Positions 35,342 through 44,942 of a stretch of 64,000 nt of DNA are shown here, one piece after another. Positions within the stretch are counted from its first letter, which is position 1, and the number at the start of each line of letters is the position of its first letter. The stretch is from assembly GCF_016711335.1 (NCBI RefSeq), contig NZ_JADJTF010000001.1, positions 2,418,001 to 2,482,000 on the forward strand. Direction: 5' to 3'. The position numbers and the translations under genes are program-made. This DNA is from Thiofilum sp. Its GTDB lineage: Bacteria > Pseudomonadota > Gammaproteobacteria > Thiotrichales > Thiotrichaceae. The notes below the pieces were generated by a model. That model had not been told where the DNA came from. It searched no databases and saw only the letters and a list, made by a program, of their open reading frames with translations.

Positions 35342-36573
35342 CATGTTTGTCATGGAGATGGTGAAAGTCCACCGCTCCTATGTTTTACTCTCTAGTTACC
35401 ACACAGGAGAGCAAAATGGATCTGAGCGATGGACTACGTGACAGTTTAAAAGCCCACTTGAGTTGGGGCAAGCCCCGTTTGGATTGTTTTGTGGGAATGC
35501 TGCAGTACTTTGCTGAGTGCGCGACAAATGAATTTGGCGTTGTTGGCGGTACACATAGATTCTGACACCGACATTGGTTCCCGCTATCGACGGATGCAAC
35601 GCTTTTTTAGCCAAGTGTTCTTTAATTACAATGACATTGCCCATTTTCTTATGGGAATGTTCGCCTTTAGTGGTCAACAATACTACCTCACACTCGACAG
35701 AACCAACTGGAAATGGGGCAAATCCAACCTCAATCTCCTGACTTTGGCGGTTGTTTACCAAGGTGCGGCTATCCCCGTTTACTGGATGGTGTTGAACAAA
35801 CGCGGTAATTCTAACCAACGTGAACGTATTGCCCTGCTGCAACGATTTATCAGCCAATTCGGGCGCAACAACATCTTGGGTGTGTTGGCTGACCGTGAGT
35901 TTATTGGTGGTCAATGGTGGAAGTGGTTGTCTTCCAAAGAGATTCCCTACTTGATTCGTATCAAGGGTAATCAGTTGATGACCGACAAACACAAAAAGAG
36001 GCGCATGTCCGCTCGCTGTTTGCCAACCTCAAGCCGGGTAAACGGCGCGTTCTCCGTCACCGTCGCGACGTTAGCGGGGAATGGGTTTGGCTCAGTGGCT
36101 CAAAGCTGCCCAGTGGTGAGTTGTTGATTATCGCCAGCAACCACTACACGGCTGATCCCATTGGCACTTATCGGCTACGTTGGGAAATTGAAAACCTGTT
36201 CCAATGCTTGAAAGGGCGTGGTTTTCACATGGAAGCCACTCACTTCACCAAACCCCTCGCATCAAAAAGATGATGGCGTTGCTTGCCATTGGCTTCTGTT
36301 GGGCGCACAAAGTCGGCGAATGGAAGGAAAAAGCCGTCAAGCCTTTGAAGACGAAAAACATGGACGCAAAGAGCAAAGTGTCTTCCGTTACGGCTTGGAC
36401 TACTTGACCGATTTATTGAATGGAAGGGTACGGGAAAAAGTGGATAGGCTTAGGCTGCTGCTTCTGTTCCTTTGTCCACCACAATTCATGGCGATCGAGG
36501 ATGGACGGATGAAACTCAGGCGATTTTCTTTTGAAAAAGATTCAATGAGTTAAGCGAATTGTCGTGTACAGAG
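35305..36573 (+). mobile_element. IS4-family insertion sequence, copy 1 (decayed)
   Basis: A 1269-bp element with perfect 15-bp terminal inverted repeats (CTCTGTACACGACAA) and 9-bp target duplications. It is nearly identical to copy 2 at 52062, differing by three single-base indels that account for the 1269 versus 1270 length. It is inserted in the last codons of eutC. Confidence 0.95.
35416..36553 (+). pseudogene. IS4-family transposase, multiply frameshifted
   Basis: Relative to copy 2, one extra G occurs near 35506 (GCTGCAGTAC), one A is missing in a run near 35996 and one A is missing in a run near 36354. All break the frame. It also shares the copy 2 shift near 36266. DDE motifs LDRTNWKWG and ADREF, and the YRLRWEIENLFQCLKGRGF segment, remain visible across frames. 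Two of the indels are in homopolymers, so assembly error is an alternative to real decay. Start follows AGGAGAGCAAA. Confidence 0.9.
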
Positions 36574-36582
36574 ACTAAACAC
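36574..36582 (+). repeat. Target duplication ACTAAACAC, right of IS copy 1
   Basis: Partner of 35296-35304. Confidence 0.95.
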
Positions 36583-36628
36583 ACTAGAAACAACCCAAGC
36601 CTCTAGCTTTTTATTAGCAGCACCATAG
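36583..36628 (+). pseudogene. Severed C-terminal end of eutC
   Basis: Joined to 35304 after removing the IS and one duplication, the frame reads T-LETTQASSFLLAAP-stop, a plausible EutC tail. It is now separated from the gene and not translated. Confidence 0.85.
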
Positions 36629-36708
36629 TGCGGTTAGATCGAGATGCTCAAAGCCTACAAAACCCTAGACAAAGCATTATGAGGATTTAAAAAAGTGGCT
36701 AGCGCTGA

Positions 36709-38499
36709 TTAATCCAGCCGCTGCCATACAATACGATCAAAGCCTAAAGCCACCACAGCGATACAGATTAAGCGTTGAGGTTCATTATAACGACTATTGA
36801 TAGTATTACGATAATCAACCAATTGAGTCAGCGCTTGATTTAACGTGTTTTGCACTAGTGGTAATTGGGCTAAATCCTGTCGAGGTATTTGCTTAATTTG
36901 CTCAGCCGTTAAATTCAAATCCCCCAGCTTGAGATATTTAAATTCTAAAATAAAATCATATAAAGAAGGCAGTGATTCACGTAAGCTATAACGCACTATC
37001 ATAATTAAATCACTATAGCGCCTGCCCAAATTCGCTTCTGAGTCAATCATATAATAACTATCATCAAATAAAGGCGTTAAAAATGCCATTTTAATCGTAA
37101 GCTCATTACTCCATTGATAGTCTCGATTACTTAAGCTCTGTAAGGTTTTAGATTCTAGATAGTTAGCCAGTGGTTCTAAATTGCCTGACTGATAAAAGTC
37201 CTCCACAATACGTTGTAAATGACGACGCTCTTTAGATTCGGGTAATAAATACCTTTTAAACTCATCAATATATAAGGCTTGAACGACTAAGTTAGGTGCT
37301 TTTAGGATCATTTTTCTTAAGCCCTGAATATCAACTAAGGTTAAGACTCCAAAGAAATAGAGTAGTGAAGCCATATAGTCAGGATTATTATTAAGCTCAG
37401 CGAGTTTATCTACACCAAACTGAGTAATAAGATGCTTTAAACTAATAGGATTTTGCTCATCTAAAATTTGTGCTATAACATCTCTACCAGCAGGTAATTG
37501 CATCATATATTCAATACGACTAGCATCCATTGCTAGATTACCATCTAGCATTTCAAACGGCATTTCACAATTGAGCTGATAGTACTGTAGAAAGTAAAAA
37601 CACAAGGTAGGGTTATATAAACGTGGTTTGCTTAGGTCATAACTAAAGCGATAGCCATTATAATACTGTTGTAGGGTTGCTAATAAATGAGTTTGATCAG
37701 CAGGAGCAGGGCATTGTTTGATAATATCAGCAACCAGTTGGGCTAATTCATCATGAGCAATACCACATAGCTCATGAAAACGCACATCTAAAAAAATATT
37801 AGTAGCCACATTATAGCCGCTAGTCATATCAGATAACACTAATGGCGAAACACCTGTAATAAAAACACGCGCTAAATTGCCTTCGGTACTTTGTGCCTTA
37901 ATAATTTTAAAGAGCGTTTTAAAAATTCCCTCACCAGACAGTAACTCCTTATAGCGCTCTGGTCCTTTATCTTTATTAATCAGTATTTCATTAGCAAAGT
38001 TATCGTACTCATCAATCAGTAAATAAACCGCATGACCACTAGCTTTAACTGCCGATAGCACTGCTTGCAAAGAAGCTAAAGCATCATTAGGATAAAAATC
38101 GAAAGAGCTAGTAATTAAATCTTGATAATAATGAGTAAAGTTTTTCAGCGTGATAGTTAAATAATTAAATAAACTAGCTTTAATATCAGCACTAGAGCCT
38201 ATACCTGAAATTGCCGAGAAATCCCAGCGTAGAACCAGATAACGATTATGCTCATCAGTGGGTTGCTGACCAATGGCTAACTCACCAAACAAAGCATTAA
38301 AGTTAGAGCTTTGATTAATATCGTAATAATGCTCTAAGGTAGATAATAATAAGGATTTACCAAAGCGCCGAGGTCGTAAAAAAATGAGCTGCTTACCCGC
38401 CGCTTCTAATTCAGGAATTAAATGAGTGCGGTCTAGATAGTAGTAACCCTCAGTGCGGATTTGGTAAAAGTTACTAATTCCATAAGGGAGCTTAAGCAT
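36709..38499 (-). CDS. AAA-ATPase-like / PD-(D/E)XK nuclease protein, paralogue 1
   Basis: A 596-residue protein of the AAA-ATPase_like + PDDEXK_9 type. It opens LPYGISNFYQIRTEGYYYLDRT, with a Walker A-like FLRPRRFGKSLLLSTL near residue 40 and Walker B VYLLIDEYDNF near 160. The C-terminal nuclease-like region has SDLIMIV followed by DFILEFKYLK, the D...ExK pattern. These proteins are numerous in some gut and filamentous bacteria; function is unknown, with a possible DNA-related or defence role. It is a paralogue of the gene at 41653. A dispersed repeat lies upstream. Confidence 0.85.
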   Translation of the reverse strand: MLKLPYGISNFYQIRTEGYYYLDRTHLIPELEAAGKQLIFLRPRRFGKSLLLSTLEHYYDINQSSNFNALFGELAIGQQPTDEHNRYLVLRWDFSAISGIGSSADIKASLFNYLTITLKNFTHYYQDLITSSFDFYPNDALASLQAVLSAVKASGHAVYLLIDEYDNFANEILINKDKGPERYKELLSGEGIFKTLFKIIKAQSTEGNLARVFITGVSPLVLSDMTSGYNVATNIFLDVRFHELCGIAHDELAQLVADIIKQCPAPADQTHLLATLQQYYNGYRFSYDLSKPRLYNPTLCFYFLQYYQLNCEMPFEMLDGNLAMDASRIEYMMQLPAGRDVIAQILDEQNPISLKHLITQFGVDKLAELNNNPDYMASLLYFFGVLTLVDIQGLRKMILKAPNLVVQALYIDEFKRYLLPESKERRHLQRIVEDFYQSGNLEPLANYLESKTLQSLSNRDYQWSNELTIKMAFLTPLFDDSYYMIDSEANLGRRYSDLIMIVRYSLRESLPSLYDFILEFKYLKLGDLNLTAEQIKQIPRQDLAQLPLVQNTLNQALTQLVDYRNTINSRYNEPQRLICIAVVALGFDRIVWQRLD

Positions 38500-38536
38500 A
38501 ATACTCTATCCAGCAAGGGTTGAAAGGCTAGTAGCA

Positions 38537-38668
38537 TAAATTAACTATCTAAAAGTAATCGTGTGTTTTTGGAGCAGTCTTGGCGGCAAGGATGCCGCCT
38601 TGAAGCGTACAGGGAAGTATTCACAGCGCCTGCGGAAGAAATGCACGATTGCTTTGTTTCAAGCAATT
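38537..38668 (+). repeat. 132-bp dispersed palindromic repeat, copy F
   Basis: Inner arms AAAAGTAATCGTG (from 38551) and CACGATTGCTTT (to 38655) pair with one G-T mismatch. The central hairpin is GGCGGCA-agga-TGCCGCC. It lies just past the stop of the last gene of the VWA operon. Confidence 0.9.
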
Positions 38669-38675
38669 TCTCAAT

Positions 38676-39065
38676 TCAAGGAAATTTAATGACTTTCCAA
38701 CCGCTTGGTTGAATAGAGCCATCGGATAATAATATTTTTTGCACCGCTGTTGAGTTTGAATAGCGGCTTAAATCCGTTTCACTCATACGCCCAAACGCAG
38801 TTCTAAAAATAGAAGATTTGGCTTTAATCGTGGATAAATCACCTAGTAAGGCTTTATCTGTGCCAATCGTAATCCGTTTATAACGGGTATTACTTTCCAG
38901 ATTTTTAATCCAATCTTCCATAGCACTAAACTGCGGTTTAAGCGCAAATGAGGTATCGACGACGACTAAAATCTCAGCCCGATTAAGGCTGAGATAATAA
39001 TGGGTTCCTACCCAAGCAGCAATATTAAGCAGCAAAAAGACACTGAAAATTTTAATAAACTTCAT
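38676..39065 (-). CDS. Small membrane-anchored protein of the VWA operon
   Basis: A 129-residue protein with one N-terminal membrane helix (residues 5-27); the rest is probably periplasmic. The soluble part opens ILVVVDTSFALKPQF, in which DTS resembles the metal-ion site of von Willebrand A folds, but the domain is too short for a full VWA. I do not recognise a family. It starts eight bases after the VWA lipoprotein gene, as last gene of a three-gene operon. Confidence 0.65.
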   Translation of the reverse strand: MKFIKIFSVFLLLNIAAWVGTHYYLSLNRAEILVVVDTSFALKPQFSAMEDWIKNLESNTRYKRITIGTDKALLGDLSTIKAKSSIFRTAFGRMSETDLSRYSNSTAVQKILLSDGSIQPSGWKVIKFP

Positions 39066-39073
39066 CGAATTAC

Positions 39074-40756
39074 CTACATCTCAGCATTGAGTAAATTGCC
39101 AATTCGATAGGAAGCAGCACCCGCACTTGATTCAATATAAGCGCCTTCTGCTAAACCAGCATATTCTTTTAATTCCTGTGAGCTGAGCTCATAAGCAATG
39201 GTATGAATCGGAATGGCGGTTAAACTCATTAGGTTTTTAGCGGTTTCAAAATCAACACCGAGATTAGTTTCACCATCGGATAACACAAATATTACCGTTT
39301 TATAGTCTGGATTTTGCTTTTTAAATTCGGTAAGCATATTCGCCGCAACTAATACTGCGCTATTCGTGGCGGTTTTGCCACCTGTAGCCATTTTTTCTAC
39401 AGCACCAATAAATAATGATTTTTGTGACACATTAAAGGGGCGAATCGGCAAGTCAACATTCACGGTATCACTATAAGTCACTAAACCAATGGCATTATTG
39501 GTACTAATTAAATCGGAAGATTCAACTAAAGCCTTGCGTAGGTTTTTAATCCGCGTACCTTCCATAGAACCAGAAATATCCGCGACAAATACTGCTGCAA
39601 TCGGTTTGCCACCCGATTTCTTTTGTTTCCATAAGCGTTGAGCTTGGGCAATGATAGAGCCGTCTTTAATAGCATAGGCGTCTTTATAATCCTTGACTTG
39701 ATCAAAACCAAAACGGCTTAATTCCCCTTTTTGTGACGCAAGGAATTTAGCAAAGAGCGCCAATACTTCACGCTCTGCGGGATCGGCTTCATTGGTGGCG
39801 TATAAAGGACCATCATGACGTACACCAAATGGTACAAATTGATAATCTTCTAAGCCCGTCGCATTTGCCCATAGCTGATATTCCATGACAAACGCATCTA
39901 AAACCCCACTGCCTTGGGCGGCTTCGCGCATTTGTAGGGTATTTTGTGCCACAAACGGAACCCCTTGCTGGAAGGCCTCAAAGGCACTAGCGACATCGGG
40001 TGAGAGCATTTGAGTTTCATCGCCATTGGCAAAGGAATTGAGCACCGTGAGCAGAAAGTTTAAGCCCGTACTGGATTGATAGGGGTTGGTATAGCCCATA
40101 GCAAACGAACCATTACTTACATTGGTGAGTAGCTTGGCAATGTCCAGTTTACCTTCGGTGGTGATTTGGTCGGCTTTAGCTTTTTTAACCACAATCCCCG
40201 CCACATTAGGAGCAGTAACTGGTGCGATAGTGGTGAGATTATTACCATTTGCATTCACCATTGCACCCCAGAGCGCATTACTAGGGGAAAAAGCATCCGG
40301 TACATATTGTCCAGTGAGAATAAATTGTGCCCCTAAACCCGAATCCATTTTACGAATGGCAATCGCGGCTTGTTTACCATTACTAATGGTTAGACCCTGT
40401 TGGTTAAAGCGTTGCGCCATTTCTAAATAAAGCGCATCTCGGTTATTGCCCGCTTTTTCGGGTGAGGTAAGAATTTCAGCGGCTTCTACACGCGGCGAGT
40501 CTTGTACATCGAGTGTAATAGGGTATTCATTTAAATCGGGTAGCAGCGAGGATAAATTAGTACGAGTGAGTTGAATATTGGCACGGCTTTGATTTTCGTT
40601 GTAACTCGGTTGAATCGTACCATCGACTAATTCTTTGATTTTAGCTTCGGCTTTGTCTTTAGTATCAATAGTATCTCCTGCGAGACAACCGCTGAGGATG
40701 ATAGCGCTAAAGACTAAAGTACTGATTTTGAGTAAGCCATTGAAGGGTAGGCGCAT
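39074..40756 (-). CDS. VWA-domain lipoprotein with substrate-binding-like N-terminus
   Basis: A 560-residue lipoprotein (lipobox ILSGC at about residue 23). Residues 80-370 resemble the periplasmic solute-binding fold found in front of some VWA domains. Residues 385-550 are a von Willebrand A domain with MIDAS motif DISGS near 394, a following Thr in GGKTAT, and DGETNLG. VWA domains bind protein partners through a metal ion. It is the middle gene of an operon, two bases after the upstream gene. Function is not known; an envelope assembly or sensing complex is inference. Confidence 0.85.
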   Translation of the reverse strand: MRLPFNGLLKISTLVFSAIILSGCLAGDTIDTKDKAEAKIKELVDGTIQPSYNENQSRANIQLTRTNLSSLLPDLNEYPITLDVQDSPRVEAAEILTSPEKAGNNRDALYLEMAQRFNQQGLTISNGKQAAIAIRKMDSGLGAQFILTGQYVPDAFSPSNALWGAMVNANGNNLTTIAPVTAPNVAGIVVKKAKADQITTEGKLDIAKLLTNVSNGSFAMGYTNPYQSSTGLNFLLTVLNSFANGDETQMLSPDVASAFEAFQQGVPFVAQNTLQMREAAQGSGVLDAFVMEYQLWANATGLEDYQFVPFGVRHDGPLYATNEADPAEREVLALFAKFLASQKGELSRFGFDQVKDYKDAYAIKDGSIIAQAQRLWKQKKSGGKPIAAVFVADISGSMEGTRIKNLRKALVESSDLISTNNAIGLVTYSDTVNVDLPIRPFNVSQKSLFIGAVEKMATGGKTATNSAVLVAANMLTEFKKQNPDYKTVIFVLSDGETNLGVDFETAKNLMSLTAIPIHTIAYELSSQELKEYAGLAEGAYIESSAGAASYRIGNLLNAEM

Positions 40757-40758
40757 AG

Positions 40759-41469
40759 TTATTTTCCTGTTTGCTTAGCGATTTGAGCAAGACTCATGAG
40801 GCGAGTCATGGTATCTAAACGGTCAAAATCGCTGATCGATTTAATATTGGCCACTTCTACTGCGGTTTCAGTCAGAGCATTGAATAATTTAGTATTTTCA
40901 TCGAGTAGGGTACGAATACGAGTTTGTTGCTCTTTATAAAGCTCCGCTTGTTTACCGATAGCATCACTCACCTCTAAATTCCGGCTCAGACCTGAAATAC
41001 TATGTCCAATAGCGACAATATCGGTGAGATTTTGAATAGCGTGTTCTTGTACGGTACGAGCCGCATTGAGGTAGTTAATAGGGGTGAAGTGTTTACCGAC
41101 AAAGCGCGTGGCGACTACCGATTGATAGTCTTCTAAAATATCAGTTAACACTTTGGCTTGGCGTACACCCTCTTGAATACCGAGTTCCTCTAGTCCTATG
41201 CGTGCCGTTTTTAATTTATCTAGCAAAGCTTGATGTGCCGCCTGATTACGATCTTCTAACCATTCGCTTTCATCCTCACCACTAAATCCGGCTAGGCGAT
41301 AAATGATAGGTACGCTGAGTACCGCAAGCAGGCCAATACCTGCATAAGCACCTAATAACCACCAAGGCGGTTGAAACCACCAAAAGTAAACACCTGCTAG
41401 CATCAAAGCTAGTACTGCGGCAACTAATCCATAACGGAGTGCTGCATTGTCGGGGGCTGAGGTTGAAAT
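40759..41469 (-). CDS. Two-helix membrane protein with coiled coil; probable ATT start
   Basis: About 236 residues if translation starts at ATT 41469, where a strong AAGGAG lies seven bases upstream; the later in-frame TTG (41406) and ATG (41403) have no ribosome site. The extended N-terminus STSAPDNAALRYGLVAAVLA leads into the first of two membrane helices (to about residue 58). The remainder is an acidic, helical, coiled-coil-like cytoplasmic domain. No family is recognised with confidence. It is the first gene of the VWA operon. Confidence 0.7.
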   Translation of the reverse strand: MSTSAPDNAALRYGLVAAVLALMLAGVYFWWFQPPWWLLGAYAGIGLLAVLSVPIIYRLAGFSGEDESEWLEDRNQAAHQALLDKLKTARIGLEELGIQEGVRQAKVLTDILEDYQSVVATRFVGKHFTPINYLNAARTVQEHAIQNLTDIVAIGHSISGLSRNLEVSDAIGKQAELYKEQQTRIRTLLDENTKLFNALTETAVEVANIKSISDFDRLDTMTRLMSLAQIAKQTGK

Positions 41470-41652
41470 AGTGCTTCTCCTTTGCTGTCGAAGTCAGGGG
41501 AACTTTGAGTATAAGGCTAGTTCAATTATTAGTGTATAAGCAAAAGTACTCATAAAATCATATACCCAAATACTCGAATCGCCAAAGTTAGGAACCTTGT
41601 TTGGTGTGTTTAACTGAGCCGTACAACATCCCATCCAGTTGGGTTTAGGGTG

Positions 41653-43200
41653 CTACACTTGCTCCACTTCAAAGCCCACTACATTACGGGATACCTTACT
41701 GAACTCTACACCCATCAGATAAATGGGCTGATTCAGACCACGATACTTGTCTGCATAGAGGCGGTCTTTGAGTTGTTGGAGTGCCGATCCTGCTTCAGTA
41801 TTCTCGATTACTTTAAATTCAAACAAATAAACTTGGTTGTTAAATTTAAGCGTCATATCAATGCGCCCTAAATTAGTGGCATCCTCGACTATCACCGTTA
41901 ATCCTAATGAAGCAAAATAGGAATAAAATACACTGGCATAATAGCCTTCATAATTTTGAATATCGTTGTGGGTGTACCAGTGATGAGGGATACTAGCAAA
42001 GAAACTTTGGAATAATGCTCTTAATCTCTCAAAATCATTAGCCAACAATAAATCATATAAACGTAATGTCTGGATACTCTGAGCTTTTCTATCTTTTACC
42101 AACGCGGATAGTAAAATTTCATTAAGGCTTTGATAGATTTCTTTATTGGGATAAGTCAAAACATAAAAATCCCGATCACCTGCCTGCCTTATACCCTTTA
42201 TAGTTAAATAACCCGTTTGAAATAACAACGCATCTACTTCAATGTCGTCTATATCAAATTTAGATAACATCTCTTCACTGCTAAGACTGTGTACTAATGA
42301 CAGCGAGGTGATTTTACGCTTGAGCAATAAATCCACTAAAAAGGTAGGTGTCCCCGATTCAAACCAATAATTCTTGAATTTACGGGTACTGAATAATTGT
42401 AAGACATCATAAGGGTTATAAACGCTTTGTCCCAACCAATTATAGCCATTATACCACTCCCGAATATGCTCTCGATCTAGCCCTACTAATTCGGGTGCAA
42501 ATACCGTATCCACATCATGATCGGTATAACCACAAATAGTGGAATAGCGCTCATCCAGAGTAATATCGGTTAGATTATTCAAGCCCGAAAATAAACTCAC
42601 TTTAGAAAACTTACTCACTCCGGTTAAAAAGGCAAAGCGGATATGAGCATCATAGTCTTTAATCGTGCCATAGAAGCCGCGTAAGGTATCGCGGTTTTGT
42701 CTGGCAACCTCAGGATAATGTAGAGCATCGAGAATCGGCTTGTCATATTCATCCACCAAAATCACCACGGGTTTTCCGGTTTTTTGATGTAAATGTAGAA
42801 TTAAGTCGGAAAAACGCCCGCCTGCATGTTTGAACCTAGGACTCAGGCTAAAATGCTGCTCCCATTGTGTTAACTGTGTATCTAAAGCATCTATTAAACC
42901 TTGGGGATGGGTAAAGGTTTCACTTCCAAAACTAAAGCGCAAGACCGGATATTGGATCGACCAATCCCACTGTGGATGTACCGCTAAGCCTTGAAATAAT
43001 GGCTCATTCCCCTCAAATAATTCTTTCAAGGTGTCTAAAAATAGGCTCTTTCCAAAGCGGCGGGGGCGGGAGAGGAAGTAATATTTACCACGCTGGATGA
43101 GTTCTAGAGCAATAGCCGTTTTATCTACGTAGTAGTGATTATTAACACGAATTTCCCGAAAAGTTTGAATGCCAATAGGGAGTTTTTTACGTGGAGTCAT
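41653..43200 (-). CDS. AAA-ATPase-like / PD-(D/E)XK nuclease protein, paralogue 2
   Basis: A 515-residue relative of the protein at 36709. Residues 1-220 are the AAA-ATPase_like domain: LPIGIQTFREIRVNNHYYVDKT, FLSRPRRFGKSLFLDTL and Walker B VVILVDEYDKP. Residues 400-500 are the PDDEXK_9 nuclease-like domain with GRIDMTL followed by YLFEFKVIE. Both nuclease residues appear intact. It is transcribed alone, with about 180 bases before the VWA operon. Confidence 0.85.
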   Translation of the reverse strand: MTPRKKLPIGIQTFREIRVNNHYYVDKTAIALELIQRGKYYFLSRPRRFGKSLFLDTLKELFEGNEPLFQGLAVHPQWDWSIQYPVLRFSFGSETFTHPQGLIDALDTQLTQWEQHFSLSPRFKHAGGRFSDLILHLHQKTGKPVVILVDEYDKPILDALHYPEVARQNRDTLRGFYGTIKDYDAHIRFAFLTGVSKFSKVSLFSGLNNLTDITLDERYSTICGYTDHDVDTVFAPELVGLDREHIREWYNGYNWLGQSVYNPYDVLQLFSTRKFKNYWFESGTPTFLVDLLLKRKITSLSLVHSLSSEEMLSKFDIDDIEVDALLFQTGYLTIKGIRQAGDRDFYVLTYPNKEIYQSLNEILLSALVKDRKAQSIQTLRLYDLLLANDFERLRALFQSFFASIPHHWYTHNDIQNYEGYYASVFYSYFASLGLTVIVEDATNLGRIDMTLKFNNQVYLFEFKVIENTEAGSALQQLKDRLYADKYRGLNQPIYLMGVEFSKVSRNVVGFEVEQV

Positions 43201-43255
43201 GATAGGGCATTTTAGGTGATGAATGAGCGATATTGTGAGTATAACAGGAAATCAT

Positions 43256-44173
43256 TCAAGGCGTTTGGACTAGATCTAGATCAGCAGTCATTTGCTGAGG
43301 TCGCAAACCATTAAATGACCAGTGCTGAATGCTCCAATCCCAAATAGCTTTCATAGGCGTTGTCCTTAACTCATCGGGTGGATTTTGGTTTAAAAATTTC
43401 AGGGCTTGATAAAGATTGTGCCGAATAGAGTGCTCGTCTAGAGGCAATGCAGGGGCATAGGTTTGTTTACTCAGCTTTTGTCCTTGTGTATCAAGCACTA
43501 GGGGAATATGAGCATAGTGTGGAGTGGCATAACCGAGTAAGGATTGCAGATAAATCTGACGTGGAGTGTTATCCAGTAAATCTGCACCACGCACCACTTC
43601 CGTGATTCCCTGATCAGCATCATCAACCACCACTGCCAATTGATAAGCCCATAAACCATCCGCGCGTTTAATCACAAAATCGCCAATCTCAGCGTGCAAT
43701 TGTTGCGCATAGTCACCATAAATCAGGTCATGAAAGCCAATGGTTTCATCAGGCGTTTTAATACGAATCGCGGTAGCTTGAGGGTTAGGGATTTGAGGGC
43801 GAGAGCGGCAAGTGTCGGCGTAAATAGCCCCAAAGCGCCCTTGTTGAGCGTTTTGCTGCAAGTGTTTGCGACTGCAATAACAGGGGTAAGAGTAGGGCTG
43901 AAGCTGCATTAGCGCTTCTGTATAAGCGGCTTGACGTGTGGGACTACTCTGAAAAATTATTTCACCATCCCACTCAAAGCCATATTGCTTAAGCGTATGC
44001 AAAATGGACTCAGTAGCACCTGCTTGAATGCGTGGGGGATCTAAGTCCTCAATGCGTACCAACCAGCGCCCGTATTTCGAGCGGGCGCTAAGATAACTGG
44101 CAACAGCCGTAACCAATGAACCAAAGTGCAATGGCCCTGTAGGTGAGGGGGCAAAGCGTCCAGTGGGCAACAT
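43256..44173 (-). CDS. gluQRS: Glutamyl-Q tRNA(Asp) synthetase
   Basis: A 305-residue truncated glutamyl-tRNA synthetase paralogue. It activates glutamate and attaches it to queuosine at the wobble position of tRNA-Asp. The class I HIGH-like motif is in GRFAPSPTGPLHFGSL, RIEDLDPPR follows, and the KMSKS equivalent is KLSKQ. It lacks the anticodon-binding domain of GltX, which defines this family. It follows dksA by two bases, the usual pairing in gammaproteobacteria. Confidence 0.95.
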   Translation of the reverse strand: MLPTGRFAPSPTGPLHFGSLVTAVASYLSARSKYGRWLVRIEDLDPPRIQAGATESILHTLKQYGFEWDGEIIFQSSPTRQAAYTEALMQLQPYSYPCYCSRKHLQQNAQQGRFGAIYADTCRSRPQIPNPQATAIRIKTPDETIGFHDLIYGDYAQQLHAEIGDFVIKRADGLWAYQLAVVVDDADQGITEVVRGADLLDNTPRQIYLQSLLGYATPHYAHIPLVLDTQGQKLSKQTYAPALPLDEHSIRHNLYQALKFLNQNPPDELRTTPMKAIWDWSIQHWSFNGLRPQQMTADLDLVQTP

Positions 44174-44175
44174 GG

Positions 44176-44640
44176 TTACGCGAGTTGTTTCTCTTTAATC
44201 TCTTGAGTGGTTTTGCAGTCGATACACAGGTCTGCGGTAGGGCGGACTTCAAGACGCTGTAGACCGATTTCAATCCCACATGCATCACAATAACCATAGT
44301 CATCCTCATCTAGACGAGCGATGGTTTTGTCGATTTTACGAATGAGTTTACGTTCACGATCCCGTGCGCGTAATTCGAGAGCAAATTCTTCTTCTTGAGT
44401 GGCACGATCAGCCGGATCAGAAAAGTTACTCGCCTCTTCTTTCATATGATCGACGGTGCGATCCACTTCCTGCATCAGCGCTTGTTTCCACGCTACAAGG
44501 ATATTCCGAAAATGCTTAAGCTGAGCATCATTCATGTATTCTTCACCGGGAGTGGGAATGTAAGGATCAATACCTTCAACCGGCAAAGCAGACTTTCTCA
44601 GCATGTACGTGACATTATCAGACGCCATATTGTTCTCCAT
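44176..44640 (-). CDS. dksA: RNA polymerase-binding transcription factor DksA
   Basis: A 154-residue regulator that enters the RNA polymerase secondary channel and works with ppGpp in the stringent response. The coiled coil is at about residues 45-110 with the tip DPADRATQEEE. The zinc finger CDACGIEIGLQRLEVRP...CIDC follows near 120-140. Length matches E. coli DksA (151). It is co-transcribed with gluQRS. Its promoter has a GC-rich discriminator, compatible with feedback control. Confidence 0.97.
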   Translation of the reverse strand: MENNMASDNVTYMLRKSALPVEGIDPYIPTPGEEYMNDAQLKHFRNILVAWKQALMQEVDRTVDHMKEEASNFSDPADRATQEEEFALELRARDRERKLIRKIDKTIARLDEDDYGYCDACGIEIGLQRLEVRPTADLCIDCKTTQEIKEKQLA

Positions 44641-44754
44641 GTAAAAGTAGTCGACACCTATAAAATATTGAGTTTTAAGCTCTTTATTTAGTTGTTCGGG
44701 CTTGTGTCGCCACGAAAATATTTAATCAACAGCTAACTTCTTATTTGGCGCGCG

Positions 44755-44782
44755 ATTATAGACTAAATTTCGTGAATGTAAT
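44755..44782 (-). promoter_or_regulatory. Probable dksA promoter with GC-rich discriminator
   Basis: Minus strand: ATTACA (44782-44777), 16-base spacer, TATAAT (44760-44755), then CGCGCGCC. The leader to the dksA ATG is about 110 bases. Confidence 0.55.
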
Positions 44783-44942
44783 GTTATTTATGCTTTTTTG
44801 TGAGTTATTTTTAATTTAATAAGAAAAAATCACTCCGATAATGAGCATAGTACACCTCATTCAAAAGCGCCATTGAGTATAAGACTGATGGTGTGTCACT
44901 ACGTGACCAGGTACGGGATAAGGAGGAAAATGCAATGCTTGA

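Noticed and set aside
36268..36300. Classical programmed -1 slippery heptamer in the IS4-family transposase
   Set aside because: The site reads C-AAA-AAG-A in the shifted frame and A-AAA-AGA in the original, which does not fit X-XXY-YYZ; a missing C upstream explains it more simply.
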